Source of the DNA: an uncultured Gammaproteobacteria bacterium
Lineage (GTDB): Bacteria > Pseudomonadota > Gammaproteobacteria > Pseudomonadales > Pseudohongiellaceae
Direction of reading: 5' to 3'
Length of the DNA stretch: 64,000 nucleotides
Assembly: GCA_913060495.1 (NCBI GenBank)
Contig: CAJXRP010000001.1
Coordinates: 1 to 64,000, forward strand
Under the pieces are notes generated by a model, which saw only the letters and a program-made list of their open reading frames with translations, was not told where the DNA came from and searched no databases. The translations under genes and the position numbers were made by a program. Of this stretch, positions 26,849 to 36,783 are shown one piece after another (the first letter of the stretch is position 1; each line of letters starts with the position of its first letter).

Positions 26849-28507
26849 ATGCAACGTGAATCCATGGAAGTCGATGTAGTCATAGTAGGTGGTGGGCCAG
26901 CAGGATTGTCCACAGCGTGTCGGCTTTTACAGATGGCTAAGGAAGCGGAGACTGAACTTTCTGTCTGCGTGCTAGAGAAGGGCTCGGAAGTAGGGGCTCA
27001 TATTCTATCGGGTGCAGTATTCGAGCCTTCGGCGCTCAACGAATTGTTTCCAGACTGGAAGGAAAGGGGGGCTCCACTGAACACTGCGGTTACTGGAGAC
27101 GATGTCTACTACCTACCCTCGGCCGAAAAATCTTTCAAGTTTCCCGGGCTATTCGTGCCTAGACCGATGCATAACGATGGCAATTATATTATCTCTCTAG
27201 GTAATCTGTGCCGCTGGCTGGCCGAACAGGCAATGGAATTGGGCGCTGAAGTCTTTCCAGGCTTTGCGGCAGCAGAAATTCTCTATAATGAGGATGGCAG
27301 CGTAAAGGGAGTCGCCACTGGGGACATGGGCGTCGATGCTAAGGGAGAGAAGAAGCCTTCCTTTGAGCCGGGGTTTGAGTTTCATGCCAAGTACACCATT
27401 CTGGCTGAGGGCTGTCGTGGCCACCTGGGTAAGGAGTTGATTAGTAAATTTCAACTCGACAAAGATAGCGACCCGCAACATTACGGGCTTGGCCTCAAGG
27501 AAGTTTGGGAAATTCCAGAGGAGCAGCACAAGGAAGGTCTAGTTGTGCATACGGCAGGCTATCCTATGATCGGTGATAGTTTCGCTGCTACAAGTGGTGG
27601 GTTCTTGTATCACGTGGAAGGCAATCAGGTATCACTAGGCCTGATTGTAGATCTTGGTTACCAGAATCCTCACATTAGTCCCTTCGATGAATTCCAGAAA
27701 TTCAAGCAACACCCTGCCATCAAGCAATATATAAAAGGCGGCAAGAGATTAAGCTATGGCGCGAGAGCGCTCATAAAGGGCGGTCTAAACTCCTTGCCGA
27801 AGATGACGTTTCCTGGCGGCCTGCTTATCGGTTGTGATGCGGGCACTATGAACGCAGCTAAGATCAAGGGCAGCCACACCGCTATGAAGTCCGGCATCAT
27901 CGCGGCGGAGACATTGTTTGCGGCGCTAAGTACAGAATCGACCGAAAAAGAGCTGACCGACTACAGCGTTCGTTTCGCTAATTCAGACTTGCACGATGAG
28001 TTGCACAAGACGCGTAACTTTAGTTCGGGCTTTCATAAGTTTGGGTTCTGGTTAGGTAGTGCGCTCACTTTTATTGAGCAAAATATTTTCTTCGGCAAAT
28101 TTCCGCTGACTTTTCATGATAAGTCGCAGGACCACGCGCAGATGAAACCGGCAGCAGAGAGTCCGAAAATATCTTACCCGAAGGCCGACGGAGAGATTAG
28201 CTTCGACAAGTTATCTTCGGTTTTCCTATCGAATACGAATCATGCGGAAGATCAACCCTGTCATCTGCAGTTGAAAGATTCTGCTATCCCCATCGAACAT
28301 AACCTGCCGCTCTTCGATGAGCCAGCGCAGCGCTATTGTCCTGCAGGTGTGTACGAGGTTGTTGAGGAGGCCGATGGAAGCAAAAAATTCCAGATTAATG
28401 GCCAAAACTGTGTGCATTGTAAGACTTGTGATATCAAGGATCCTTCGCAGAATATCCATTGGGTAGTGCCGGAAGGAAGCGGCGGACCGAACTATCCAGC
28501 GATGTAG
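26849..28507 (+). CDS. Electron transfer flavoprotein-ubiquinone oxidoreductase
   Basis: 552 residues, usual length for ETF-QO. It has an FAD-binding Rossmann start VDVVIVGGGPAGLSTA, and a C-terminal 4Fe-4S ferredoxin domain with cysteines at 497, 521, 524 and 527 (CPAG, CVHCKTC). It passes electrons from acyl-CoA and other dehydrogenases, via ETF, to ubiquinone at the inner membrane. The ETF subunits are not in this window. AGAGGT six bases before the ATG supports the start. Confidence 0.96.
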   Translation: MQRESMEVDVVIVGGGPAGLSTACRLLQMAKEAETELSVCVLEKGSEVGAHILSGAVFEPSALNELFPDWKERGAPLNTAVTGDDVYYLPSAEKSFKFPGLFVPRPMHNDGNYIISLGNLCRWLAEQAMELGAEVFPGFAAAEILYNEDGSVKGVATGDMGVDAKGEKKPSFEPGFEFHAKYTILAEGCRGHLGKELISKFQLDKDSDPQHYGLGLKEVWEIPEEQHKEGLVVHTAGYPMIGDSFAATSGGFLYHVEGNQVSLGLIVDLGYQNPHISPFDEFQKFKQHPAIKQYIKGGKRLSYGARALIKGGLNSLPKMTFPGGLLIGCDAGTMNAAKIKGSHTAMKSGIIAAETLFAALSTESTEKELTDYSVRFANSDLHDELHKTRNFSSGFHKFGFWLGSALTFIEQNIFFGKFPLTFHDKSQDHAQMKPAAESPKISYPKADGEISFDKLSSVFLSNTNHAEDQPCHLQLKDSAIPIEHNLPLFDEPAQRYCPAGVYEVVEEADGSKKFQINGQNCVHCKTCDIKDPSQNIHWVVPEGSGGPNYPAM

Positions 28508-28548
28508 GCCCTTTCTGGAGAGGATTTTCGGGGCCTGCGGGTTTTTCT
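28507..28548 (+). terminator. Probable terminator after ETF-QO
   Basis: AGGCCC...GGGCCT arms (about 7 bp with a T-G) separated by about 20 bases, followed by GCGGGTTTTTCTT. Moderate support. Confidence 0.5.
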
Positions 28549-28615
28549 TAAGCCTTGAGCTTTGACATGCTAAAGTAATGCACTGGAATTTGGTTCGTTA
28601 GTCCGGTGCATTAAC

Positions 28616-30172
28616 ATGTTTCGTAAACTATCAATGATCCCTCCAAGCCTGTTGCTTGTCCTTAGCATAGCGTCGTCGCTGATTGCTCAGTCGAGTTTTG
28701 CCCAAGAACAGCTGCTCAGTGATCGCTGGGTCGAAGTACGTAGCGATAATTTCCACATCTATAGTCAGCAGTCCTTGCGACAGACAAACCGATTTGCCAA
28801 AGAGCTAGAGATTTGGCGTCAAGTCGCCTCCTATACAATCTCTGGGGTAAGTAGTTATCTCAAAGCTAGTATTCCCAATAATGTTTACCTATTTGATGAT
28901 GCACAAGCGTTGCAAACTTTTGTTGCTACCAGCGATTCTGCTTTTTTCTCTGCTACTCCTAGAGCCAATTATCTGGCCTTAGTTTTCAATGACGAAAGTT
29001 CCATCTCCGTAGGTTTTCACCACTACACGCATTTTTTGGTGCGTAATTTTAACGACCTGATTCTCCCGCGCTGGTATGAGGAAGGGCTGGCTGGTTATTT
29101 AGGTCGCGTCCAAGTAGATGGCGATGATGTAGAGTTTGAACGTTTCGATCGAGGCAGTAATGAAATTCTTGCAAATGTTTTTGAAACATTTTCGATGGAC
29201 CGGCTTCTCTACAATGATGATGCGCTAGCATCTCCCAGAGTGGTTCAGATCGCGAATCTGAAATCTGCCACCTTGCTGCATTATTTACTACATGCCTACG
29301 AAGAAGAGGGCTTTCCTGACCGTAGGGCGCAATTGCAGAGTTATTTGAATTACTTGCTAGAGGGGCGCAATCCTCGTTACGCCTACGATCGTTCATTTGA
29401 TGTTACTACCGTACAGCTCGATGAAGAGCTGCATGACTATCTGTTAAATAGTGAGCGCCCGGCAGGCATGATCCAGAGCGATTTTCTTGTCGACGCAGAG
29501 CTTGAAGTAGGGGGTCGCATCGAGGGTGCTCCCTTGGCATCTGCGCTTGCGGAACTTGCACTCAACTCTGGAAATGCTGAGGTGGCGCAGACGATGTTCG
29601 GGGCGGCGTTACAGCAAGATGCAGGATTTGCCCGTGGACTGTCTGGAATAGGCGATGCTCTGCGTATGAGCGAGATCGAGGCAATGGATCAGCGCATAGC
29701 AAAGTACTTTATCGACGCAGCCGAGTTGGAGCCGGAGAACCCGAACATCCTACTGGACTACGGAGAGTACTGGGAGTCGGAATTAGAAGGTTGTGAAAAT
29801 GTGTGGCCGGATGCCCAGAGGCGGTTGATAACCGCAGACGTCTATGAGCATTTTAGTCGTGCCTTAGAGATCAATCCCCAGAGCCCGGAAGCGAACCTCG
29901 CTATGGGTGAGTACTACCTGTTACAGGGGAGCGATTGGCGGGAAGGTGTTGCTTATCAGCGACGCGCGTTCGAGTTATTGCCCGCAGACACTTTTATCTT
30001 GGAGCAGGCAGTTCGTTACGCTGTCGCTGCTGAGCAATTTGAAGAAGCGGAAAGATTGATAGCTGAGCTGGCTCAGCCGATTCACATGTTCGGAGAACCT
30101 GGTTGGGTGACTAATCTGCGCGAGCGGCTGCTAAGGAAGAGGCGTGCTGAGGTATATGATGCTTGTGATTAA
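28616..30172 (+). CDS. Exported gluzincin-like protein with degenerate HHxxH site and TPR-like C-terminus
   Basis: 518 residues with a signal peptide (1-29). The middle part resembles zinc peptidases of the DUF1570 type: HHYTH at 135-139 then PRWYEEGLAGYL at 151-162, which would carry the third zinc ligand (E155 or E156). The catalytic Glu of HExxH is a His here (H136), so ordinary peptidase activity is doubtful. The C-terminal half has TPR-like helices (SALAELALNSGNAEVAQTMF, EHFSRALEINPQSPEANLAM). It starts a three-gene operon of exported proteins. I infer a protein-binding or modified metalloprotein role. Confidence 0.7.
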   Translation: MFRKLSMIPPSLLLVLSIASSLIAQSSFAQEQLLSDRWVEVRSDNFHIYSQQSLRQTNRFAKELEIWRQVASYTISGVSSYLKASIPNNVYLFDDAQALQTFVATSDSAFFSATPRANYLALVFNDESSISVGFHHYTHFLVRNFNDLILPRWYEEGLAGYLGRVQVDGDDVEFERFDRGSNEILANVFETFSMDRLLYNDDALASPRVVQIANLKSATLLHYLLHAYEEEGFPDRRAQLQSYLNYLLEGRNPRYAYDRSFDVTTVQLDEELHDYLLNSERPAGMIQSDFLVDAELEVGGRIEGAPLASALAELALNSGNAEVAQTMFGAALQQDAGFARGLSGIGDALRMSEIEAMDQRIAKYFIDAAELEPENPNILLDYGEYWESELEGCENVWPDAQRRLITADVYEHFSRALEINPQSPEANLAMGEYYLLQGSDWREGVAYQRRAFELLPADTFILEQAVRYAVAAEQFEEAERLIAELAQPIHMFGEPGWVTNLRERLLRKRRAEVYDACD

Positions 30173-31643
30173 GACTTCCAAGAAGCGTGCTTGCATGGCC
30201 TCTAGGCTTTTGGGTTTGGTGACGTCCTTGGTGGCAGCCGCGCTGCTATTCTACCCAGTGCTAGTTACAGCAGATTCACTAGATGAGGGAGTGCAGGAGG
30301 ATTCTTTCTTGCTCGAGATCGCCGCTGCACTCGCTGCCTACGACATAGATGTCACGTCTAATTTAAATTCGCGGGATGTTGTGCGGCAGCGAATACAGCG
30401 ACCGAGGCTGGGGCGTTTTCCGGATCTGCCGATCGACAGCCTGGCTAGCAGCGTAGAGATTGTAAGTTGGGAGAGTGGCTACAGAGAATCAGAATTAGGT
30501 GCTGTAGCGATTTTGATAGATGGACTAGCGGCGGAATCATCGGTGGCTTTCATTGACCGCTGGTTGCAAAGTTCAGCTAAGCAGCGCCTGTTAGTTACAT
30601 TTTATGCGGACGATTTTTCCGTTGCAGAGAAGCTCGCCGAAGTTGCAGCTGACTATGGTCATGGGATCGAATTTGTTTTCGGTGATTATCCGGCTACCGC
30701 TGCAGCAGAGCTGTATGCTACTGCTGCACAGCGATTGGCAATAGATAGTCGCGCTGCGCGCAAGTATCGCACCGAGGTGACTGAGTTCGAATACTTGGGC
30801 GAGCGGGTACGCAGGAAGAGCAACTCCTTGTTTGTCGATGACGGCAACGCAGGTGATAGCTCTCTAGCGCGTAGGGAACCTTCGGTGTTTCTGAAAGAAA
30901 CCCTTGGTGATGAATTCAATCAATCCACCATTGAGGCGATCATTGTTCCAGGCGGTGTGGCTCTTGGCGAGATCGCTCGTTTAGATATTGTTCCGACGGA
31001 ATTCATTTTTGAAAACGGCGAGTTGCTGCTAATTGATGAGAAAGCGATGGTTTGGAAGTTGCCAGAGATTGCCATGGCGGATGCGAAAGCGCTGTTCGAT
31101 TTTGTGGCGAGGTCGGAGGCAATTAATTCCGACGCCATCGTCGATATAGACGCCGAAGGAAAAGTCAGAATCTCCTCGGCGCTACGGGATACTGAAGTAG
31201 GCTTTGCGATAATGCATGCCGATACCCAGCCCTTCGAGTTTGTGCCAAATTTACCGGTTACCAAGAGTGTGATCATCGATAATGGAGTAAACTGGAAGCA
31301 GGTAGGTAACGGCGGACGGCTGCAGTTTGCGGTCGACTACGAGGTACGATTTCTCTCGGCAGATAATATGCGTATCGCCCAGACCCGGGCTGCATTAGCC
31401 TACGAATACGATTCCTCAAGTAAAACCTCCAGTTATTCCGATAGTTGGGGGAGATATGCGAGCCGGCTGGACGAGAACCTGGACTATTCCGGTCTAGGTA
31501 AGAGTATGTCGGAAGTGGCAACTTACGCAGGCTGGGTAGGCTTGTTTCGACGCCTGCATGAGGATCAATTGAACTTTCTGCGGGGACGTTACGAATTCAT
31601 GAAAATAGACAAATCTGGGCAGAAAACCCCCAGTCGCTATTAA
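30159..31643 (+). CDS. Exported protein of unknown function
   Basis: 494 residues from the ATG at 30159, chosen because GAGG lies six bases upstream; GTG at 30144 and ATG at 30156 are alternatives. The start overlaps the end of the preceding gene. A leader (about 13-38) is followed by a mature part with alternating beta strands and helices and no cysteine in it. Segments such as VAILIDGLAAESSVAFIDRW and FEFVPNLPVTKSVIIDNG match no family that I recognise. The C-terminal 100 residues are rich in Tyr, Ser and Arg. It lies between a degenerate peptidase and a transglutaminase-like lipoprotein, so it may be a partner or substrate of both. Confidence 0.6.
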   Translation: MLVIKTSKKRACMASRLLGLVTSLVAAALLFYPVLVTADSLDEGVQEDSFLLEIAAALAAYDIDVTSNLNSRDVVRQRIQRPRLGRFPDLPIDSLASSVEIVSWESGYRESELGAVAILIDGLAAESSVAFIDRWLQSSAKQRLLVTFYADDFSVAEKLAEVAADYGHGIEFVFGDYPATAAAELYATAAQRLAIDSRAARKYRTEVTEFEYLGERVRRKSNSLFVDDGNAGDSSLARREPSVFLKETLGDEFNQSTIEAIIVPGGVALGEIARLDIVPTEFIFENGELLLIDEKAMVWKLPEIAMADAKALFDFVARSEAINSDAIVDIDAEGKVRISSALRDTEVGFAIMHADTQPFEFVPNLPVTKSVIIDNGVNWKQVGNGGRLQFAVDYEVRFLSADNMRIAQTRAALAYEYDSSSKTSSYSDSWGRYASRLDENLDYSGLGKSMSEVATYAGWVGLFRRLHEDQLNFLRGRYEFMKIDKSGQKTPSRY

Positions 31644-31648
31644 CTATT

Positions 31649-32869
31649 ATGAGCAAGAAGATGATCTTAGTATCTCAGAGTATTAGAAGCATCGCAGTTG
31701 CTGCGCTGTCTGCTGCTCTATTAGGCTGTATAGGTATTGATATCGATACCCAGTTTATCCGAGACGAGGATATTCACGCGGCGATAATTGATCAAAGCGT
31801 AGATCATTATTCTGAAATCGATCCGCTTTATATTTCCGATGAAGTTAAGCAATACATTGATGCTTACATCCGTCCCAGAGACGGAAATGAAACCCGCGTA
31901 GATAAGCTGCAAGACCTGCTTTATGGCGAAGATTTTCTGCATATTCAATATTCAAGTGATGAGACCCACACTGCGATGGGTGCATTCCATGCGCGAGAAG
32001 GCAACTGCCTGGGGGTCATGAATCTATACATAGCTATGGCTCGCTATGCTGGGTTGGATGCTAATTTCCAGACAGTCGATGTGCAGCCTAGCTGGGATCG
32101 CCGCGGTGATCTCTTGGTGCTTAGTCAGCATATTAATGCCAGCGGTAAGATTAGCGCGCGTCGCACCTATGTGGTCGACTTCACGCCAGAAATTTCATTG
32201 CAGCAACTAACCTCAGATATTGTGACCGATAAAGTGGCGCGATCACTTTACTTTAATAACTTAGGTGTCGAACAATTAATTGAGGGCAACTACGAGGAGG
32301 CGCTGGCCTATTTCAAGAATGCCTTGTTCCTGAATGAAGAGTCGACAATCGCCTGGAATAATATCGGCAGCAACTACAATCGATTGGGTAATTCAGAGTA
32401 TGCAGAATATGCCTACCGTATGGCATTTAATCTGGATGACAATAATGCAACGGCGATAAACAACCTTGCTAAATACTATCACCGCGCTGGTGAATTTCGC
32501 CTGGCCAGAGAATACGAAAAGGCTATAGAGCGTTTCAACGACAGAAATCCCTACTACCATTTTGCGCAGGGCAGTGTGGCGTTCGATGCTGGAGATTTCG
32601 ACGACGCACGTAAATCATTCAGAACAGCCGTACGCCTAAAAGAAGAGGAGCCAGATTTTTATTACGCACTTGCTGGCGCCTATCTGCGGCTGGGGAATGA
32701 GTCCGAGGCGAAGCGCTGGACTGATACTGCAGGAAGGATTCTGGCGCTGTATGACAATATTTATCAGCCGAGTAATAACAAGGTAAAAATAATCGATTCG
32801 TCGTCTATTCTTCGGGATTCAAGCCCCGGCATAAGTATCTACCCGCCGGGGGCTAGAAGAAGGAATTAA
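31649..32869 (+). CDS. Transglutaminase-like TPR lipoprotein
   Basis: 406 residues. Lipobox LLGC with Cys27, so outer-membrane anchored. A transglutaminase-like domain follows with a plausible triad: Cys120 in REGNCLGVMNLYIAMARYAG, His161 in LSQHINASGK and Asp177 in YVVDFTPE. TPR repeats begin at about 198 (FNNLGVEQLIEGNYEEALAY, AWNNIGSNYNRLGNSEYAEY, AINNLAKYYHRAGEFRLARE). It starts 5 bases after the unknown gene. The fold with TPRs suggests a periplasmic cysteine peptidase or acyltransferase acting on a protein partner. Confidence 0.75.
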   Translation: MSKKMILVSQSIRSIAVAALSAALLGCIGIDIDTQFIRDEDIHAAIIDQSVDHYSEIDPLYISDEVKQYIDAYIRPRDGNETRVDKLQDLLYGEDFLHIQYSSDETHTAMGAFHAREGNCLGVMNLYIAMARYAGLDANFQTVDVQPSWDRRGDLLVLSQHINASGKISARRTYVVDFTPEISLQQLTSDIVTDKVARSLYFNNLGVEQLIEGNYEEALAYFKNALFLNEESTIAWNNIGSNYNRLGNSEYAEYAYRMAFNLDDNNATAINNLAKYYHRAGEFRLAREYEKAIERFNDRNPYYHFAQGSVAFDAGDFDDARKSFRTAVRLKEEEPDFYYALAGAYLRLGNESEAKRWTDTAGRILALYDNIYQPSNNKVKIIDSSSILRDSSPGISIYPPGARRRN

Positions 32870-32875
32870 CGCTGC

Positions 32876-33463
32876 TTAGTTTAGATCAGCGTCTTGCCAG
32901 TAACGCGTTCCCTTGATGGTCGCCTGCAGAGCCAGCCCGCTTTGGGTTAATTGATACACCGAAACATTGTCGACGATCGCCTCGCCGCCTACAGCGCCAC
33001 CGAGGTCACCGGCTTTTGCTGCCGCATCTGCTTGTCCGCCTACCGATAAGCCCACGTCCATAAATCGCTCTAGTGCATCATTGTTGTGAAACACGAAAAC
33101 GGCGCGAAAATCCTTTACGCCTGCGCCAATGCCTATACCAACTTCACCCATGCGCATATACGTATCGTTGTTGCTGCTATTCGATCTAACGACACCTATG
33201 CCGCCACCGAAGCTGGCTAGAATAAGGTTTACATTGGCGTTGGAAAATACCGCGTAGCCACTGGCGCTCGCTATCTGTGCCCTGGTGTCGGGTTTGATGT
33301 CATAGAGCTCCGTGAGTACATCTTGGCGCATCTCTTGAATAGCCTGCCTGCGCTCGCTAGGTGTGCCCCGAGTCATGCCTGTGCTCGTGCACGAAGCTAG
33401 AAACAGTAGCAGCAATGCTGAGCTGATGAGTCTGGTGGAAACAGTGCCTTTCGAAATATTCAT
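32876..33463 (-). CDS. YSC84/SYLF-domain lipoprotein
   Basis: 195 residues from the ATG at 33463, supported by AGGAAGAG upstream; a longer start is less likely. Lipobox LASC near residue 25. The SYLF domain is visible (GYAVFSNANVNLILASFGGG, GIGAGVKDFRAVFVFHN, and a terminal KGTRYW). These domains bind lipids; bacterial members are exported proteins of unknown role. It is convergent with the transglutaminase-like gene, 6 bases apart. Confidence 0.85.
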   Translation of the reverse strand: MNISKGTVSTRLISSALLLLFLASCTSTGMTRGTPSERRQAIQEMRQDVLTELYDIKPDTRAQIASASGYAVFSNANVNLILASFGGGIGVVRSNSSNNDTYMRMGEVGIGIGAGVKDFRAVFVFHNNDALERFMDVGLSVGGQADAAAKAGDLGGAVGGEAIVDNVSVYQLTQSGLALQATIKGTRYWQDADLN

Positions 33464-33499
33464 GCTCGCTCTTCCTGTATACAATTATTTTGAGGTGTT

Positions 33500-35383
33500 C
33501 TAGTTAACTTCACTGGTAAATATATATCCTTCGACGAGCTTCTTAACTTCGTCAATCCTAGCCTTGTCAGTCACGTCGATGCTGAGAACCAGTCCACGTT
33601 TTTTCTCTAGTTCGCTGCTGATGGTCGCGTCGATAGAGTTTTCGCTTAATAATTCGCGGATAACTTGCTCTGATATTTTTTGACGCAGACTCGGTCGGAA
33701 TATTTTGCCGACGGCAGTGAGTGGCATTGCGTCGATAAACTCGATTCTCTTTGGGATCGCTGCACGCTCAGACATAGAGCTTGCGCAATGATCTATTAGC
33801 TCTTGTTCTGTGGCATTGCTGCCAGCAACTTTCACCACGTAGGCCATCGGTAACTCACCTGCATAAGGGTCGGGCAAACCTATCGCTATGGATGTCACTA
33901 CGCTTGCGTGGACGTTGAGTGGTTCTTCAATAAGTTCAGGATCGATGTTGTGACCACTGCGGATAATGAGATCCTTTGCGCGCCCTGAGAGATAGAGGAA
34001 GCCTTCGGCATCCATGTATCCGATATCTCCGGTGTTGAACCAGCCATCCTCGACCCAGGCGGAGGCGTTGTCGACATTACTCTTGTAGCCTTCGAATACT
34101 TGTGGACCCCTGACTAGGATGACGCCGCTTTCACCTAACGGGCAATCTTTGGTTACGGTAGTGCCATCTACGTGGGCAATGCGAATCTGTGAATAAGGTA
34201 TGCGCATGCCGACGCTGCCCGGTGGTTGAATAAGTGGCGCGCGGGAAATTAGCGCAGTAGTTTCAGTCATGCCATAGCCGTTGCCTACGGCAACATCAAA
34301 ATTCTTCTCGAAGCTGAGTTCGAATGGCAGCGAGAGGGGGGCGGCGCCGGAATTGATATTGGTCAGGCTGCTGATGTCGGTATCGCCCACGGGAATATCC
34401 GCTAGTGCCATGAGTACAGTTGGAACAGCTGAGAATTGCTTCACTTGGAAGCGTTCGATGTGGTTCCAGAAGTTCTTCATCGCTACCGGTGAGCGAAACC
34501 CAGCGGGGGTCATCAATACGATGCGATAGCCAACCGCGAAGGCAGCGACTCCCTGGATAATGCAGCCATAGATATGAAATAGCGGTAGTCCGCATAGTAC
34601 TGTGTGGCGCTCCATGTGTGCTGTGTAGATTTGCATTAATTGACCTAGGAAGGCCATGTTGCCATGGGTCAATTGGGCCAGCTTGGGTCGCCCGGTGGTG
34701 CCTCCGGTATGGAAGTAGGCAGCCTTCTGTTCGGGGGAAAATTTTCTGCCACTGCTTAGTGAGCTGCCATCCATTCTCGCAATGGCGGTATCAAAATCAA
34801 GTATGTCGAAATTTCCCTTAGTCAGTGCAGCAGATTGTGGATTACACAGGCCGGGTATATTGACTTCGAGCAGGGTAGTAACGCCTGGGCATTCAGACAC
34901 CGCGGCGCGCACTTTCTCGTTAATGTCGCTGTGTTCTGACTGCGCTAGGCAGATGACAATCTTGGCATTGGCCGCCGTAACAATTTCGGCAATGTGCTCG
35001 GCCTCTAGCATAGGATTAATTGGGTTGGAGATGCCGGCTGCCTGTGCGCCCCAGATGGCATAGTGAGTCTGGGGCAATATCGGCAGTACGATGGAGACGG
35101 CGTCAGTTGCAGTGACACCTAATTCATGGAGTAGGTTTGCTGTGCGTGTGATCTGCGCTCCTAATTCGGCAAAGCTGACTGTTTGCGCCGGTTCATCGGG
35201 CAGTCCCTGTAGCAGAAATTCCAGCGCGGCTTTTTCCCCGAAACGATTCGCGCTGGCCATTATTAAATTGTAGCTATCGGTGTAGGGGAATTGCTCGGTT
35301 AAAGGCGTTTTCTCAAAGGCCTCTACATCGGCAATGGTTTCCATGATGGGTTCGGAAGTTGGTAGTTGCGACAGGTCAATCAA
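33500..35383 (-). CDS. Acyl-CoA synthetase (AMP-binding)
   Basis: 627 residues. It has the AMP-binding signature YFHTGGTTGRPKLAQLTHGN, a GNGYGMTETTALISRAP motif, DGWFNTGDIGYMDAEGFLYL, and a C-terminal TAVGKIFRP catalytic lysine motif. It activates a carboxylic acid, probably a fatty or long-chain acid, to its CoA thioester in the cytoplasm. Its stop lies 37 bases from the SYLF gene's start. Chain length specificity cannot be read. Confidence 0.93.
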   Translation of the reverse strand: MIDLSQLPTSEPIMETIADVEAFEKTPLTEQFPYTDSYNLIMASANRFGEKAALEFLLQGLPDEPAQTVSFAELGAQITRTANLLHELGVTATDAVSIVLPILPQTHYAIWGAQAAGISNPINPMLEAEHIAEIVTAANAKIVICLAQSEHSDINEKVRAAVSECPGVTTLLEVNIPGLCNPQSAALTKGNFDILDFDTAIARMDGSSLSSGRKFSPEQKAAYFHTGGTTGRPKLAQLTHGNMAFLGQLMQIYTAHMERHTVLCGLPLFHIYGCIIQGVAAFAVGYRIVLMTPAGFRSPVAMKNFWNHIERFQVKQFSAVPTVLMALADIPVGDTDISSLTNINSGAAPLSLPFELSFEKNFDVAVGNGYGMTETTALISRAPLIQPPGSVGMRIPYSQIRIAHVDGTTVTKDCPLGESGVILVRGPQVFEGYKSNVDNASAWVEDGWFNTGDIGYMDAEGFLYLSGRAKDLIIRSGHNIDPELIEEPLNVHASVVTSIAIGLPDPYAGELPMAYVVKVAGSNATEQELIDHCASSMSERAAIPKRIEFIDAMPLTAVGKIFRPSLRQKISEQVIRELLSENSIDATISSELEKKRGLVLSIDVTDKARIDEVKKLVEGYIFTSEVN

Positions 35384-35514
35384 GGGTGGCTCTCCTGGTT
35401 CTGGCTGCTACTTTTGCAAGCTCTGACTAGCCTGAATTCCGTGGTATTCAGGTCGTGATTCTCTGGGCATTTTATAGCACGGAATCGGCTGAGATGGTTG
35501 CGCAATGGTGGAGA

Positions 35515-36501
35515 TTAATTACTGCGGGTATTGGAGAATTTTACCATTGCTGTTAGTGCGTCACGGTACTCTGAGGGAGGCAGCGCGTCGAGGCAGGCAA
35601 GGGCTTGGTCGGATTCTGATTTGGCGAGCTTGCGCGCGTAATCCAGTGCACCACAATCTTTCACGATCTCGATTACTTGGGTCAGTTTCTCAGCTTGCAG
35701 CTGCTCATCGGCGAGGACTTGCTTAATCAACTGGGCCTGTTCTTCGCTGCCGTGTTCTATGGCGTAGATGAGGGGAAGGGTTGGCTTTCCTTCGGCTAGG
35801 TCGTCACCAATGTTCTTGCCTAGGGATTCGCTGTCGCCGTCATAGTCCAGCACATCGTCGATTAACTGAAAGGCGGTGCCGAGGTGCATGCCAAAGTGCT
35901 TTAGAGCCAGCTCTTCTTCGGCTGAGGCATTGGCAAGAATCGCCCCACACTGCCCAGCGGCCTGAAATAAGATCGCTGTCTTATTTTGAATTACTTGCAT
36001 GTAGTTCTGTTCGGTTGGATTCGGGTTGTTCTTGCTGATTAGCTGCAGAACCTCGCCTTCGGCGATCCGGTTTGTGGTGTCGGCGATGATTTCCATGATT
36101 TTCATGTCGCCAAGGGTCACCAATATCTGGAATGCCCTAGAATAGATGAAATCTCCGACGAGGACGCTGGAGGGGTTATTCCAGTGTGCATTAACCGTGG
36201 GTCGTCCGCGCCGCAATGAAGACATATCCACGACATCATCATGAAGCAGCGTGGCGGTATGGATGAATTCGATCACCGAGGCCAGGGATACATGCTGTTC
36301 ATTGTCGATTTTGCAGGTTTTAGCGGCGAGAAGAACGAGTAGAGGGCGCAGGCGCTTGCCGCCAGCCTCAACGATATAGTGGCCAATATTCTCAACCAGC
36401 GGCACGTTCGAGTAAAGCTGGTCCACAATGAATTTATCTACTGCCTTAAAGTCGGCTTCGACAACTGATCGAATTTGCTGGTACCGATTTTGCTGATTCA
36501 T
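35515..36501 (-). CDS. ispB: Octaprenyl diphosphate synthase
   Basis: 328 residues from the ATG at 36501; a GTG at 36573 would add 24 residues without family support. Two Asp-rich motifs are present: LLHDDVVDMSSLRRGRPTVN and LIDDVLDYDGD. It makes the long isoprenoid tail of ubiquinone. It is divergent from rplU, the usual gammaproteobacterial order. Confidence 0.93.
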   Translation of the reverse strand: MNQQNRYQQIRSVVEADFKAVDKFIVDQLYSNVPLVENIGHYIVEAGGKRLRPLLVLLAAKTCKIDNEQHVSLASVIEFIHTATLLHDDVVDMSSLRRGRPTVNAHWNNPSSVLVGDFIYSRAFQILVTLGDMKIMEIIADTTNRIAEGEVLQLISKNNPNPTEQNYMQVIQNKTAILFQAAGQCGAILANASAEEELALKHFGMHLGTAFQLIDDVLDYDGDSESLGKNIGDDLAEGKPTLPLIYAIEHGSEEQAQLIKQVLADEQLQAEKLTQVIEIVKDCGALDYARKLAKSESDQALACLDALPPSEYRDALTAMVKFSNTRSN

Positions 36502-36720
36502 AGGCGCTTTGCTGCTAGTTTCTCTGCTATTGTCTGGAAATAAGTCTCTGTGGAGGTGAATCTCCGTGAGCACGCATGCTAGGGAGCGAATAGGGTGCTG
36601 TCAAGCCGACTAGACTTAGAGATAAAGGCTTTCAGCTGGTAGTATTGGTCCAAATACGCAGAGTGACTAAATACGGGCCGTTGCCGATATTTCTTCCTTC
36701 AAGATCAAAGGTAAATCCGC

Positions 36721-36749
36721 TTGCTTCGGGGAGTTCGTTCCCGTAAAAT
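36721..36749 (+). promoter_or_regulatory. Sigma-70-type promoter of rplU-rpmA
   Basis: TTGCTT, 17-base spacer, TAAAAT. Transcription would begin near 36757, leaving a leader of about 50 bases before rplU. Confidence 0.72.
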
Positions 36750-36764
36750 GCCCGCCCCTATAGG

Positions 36765-36783
36765 AATGGGTAACTTTCCCATT
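36765..36783 (+). promoter_or_regulatory. Leader hairpin of rplU
   Basis: AATGGG - TAACTTT - CCCATT, a 6-bp stem in the rplU leader, 25 bases before the start. Ribosomal-protein leaders often carry autoregulatory structures; this is inferred only. Confidence 0.35.
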
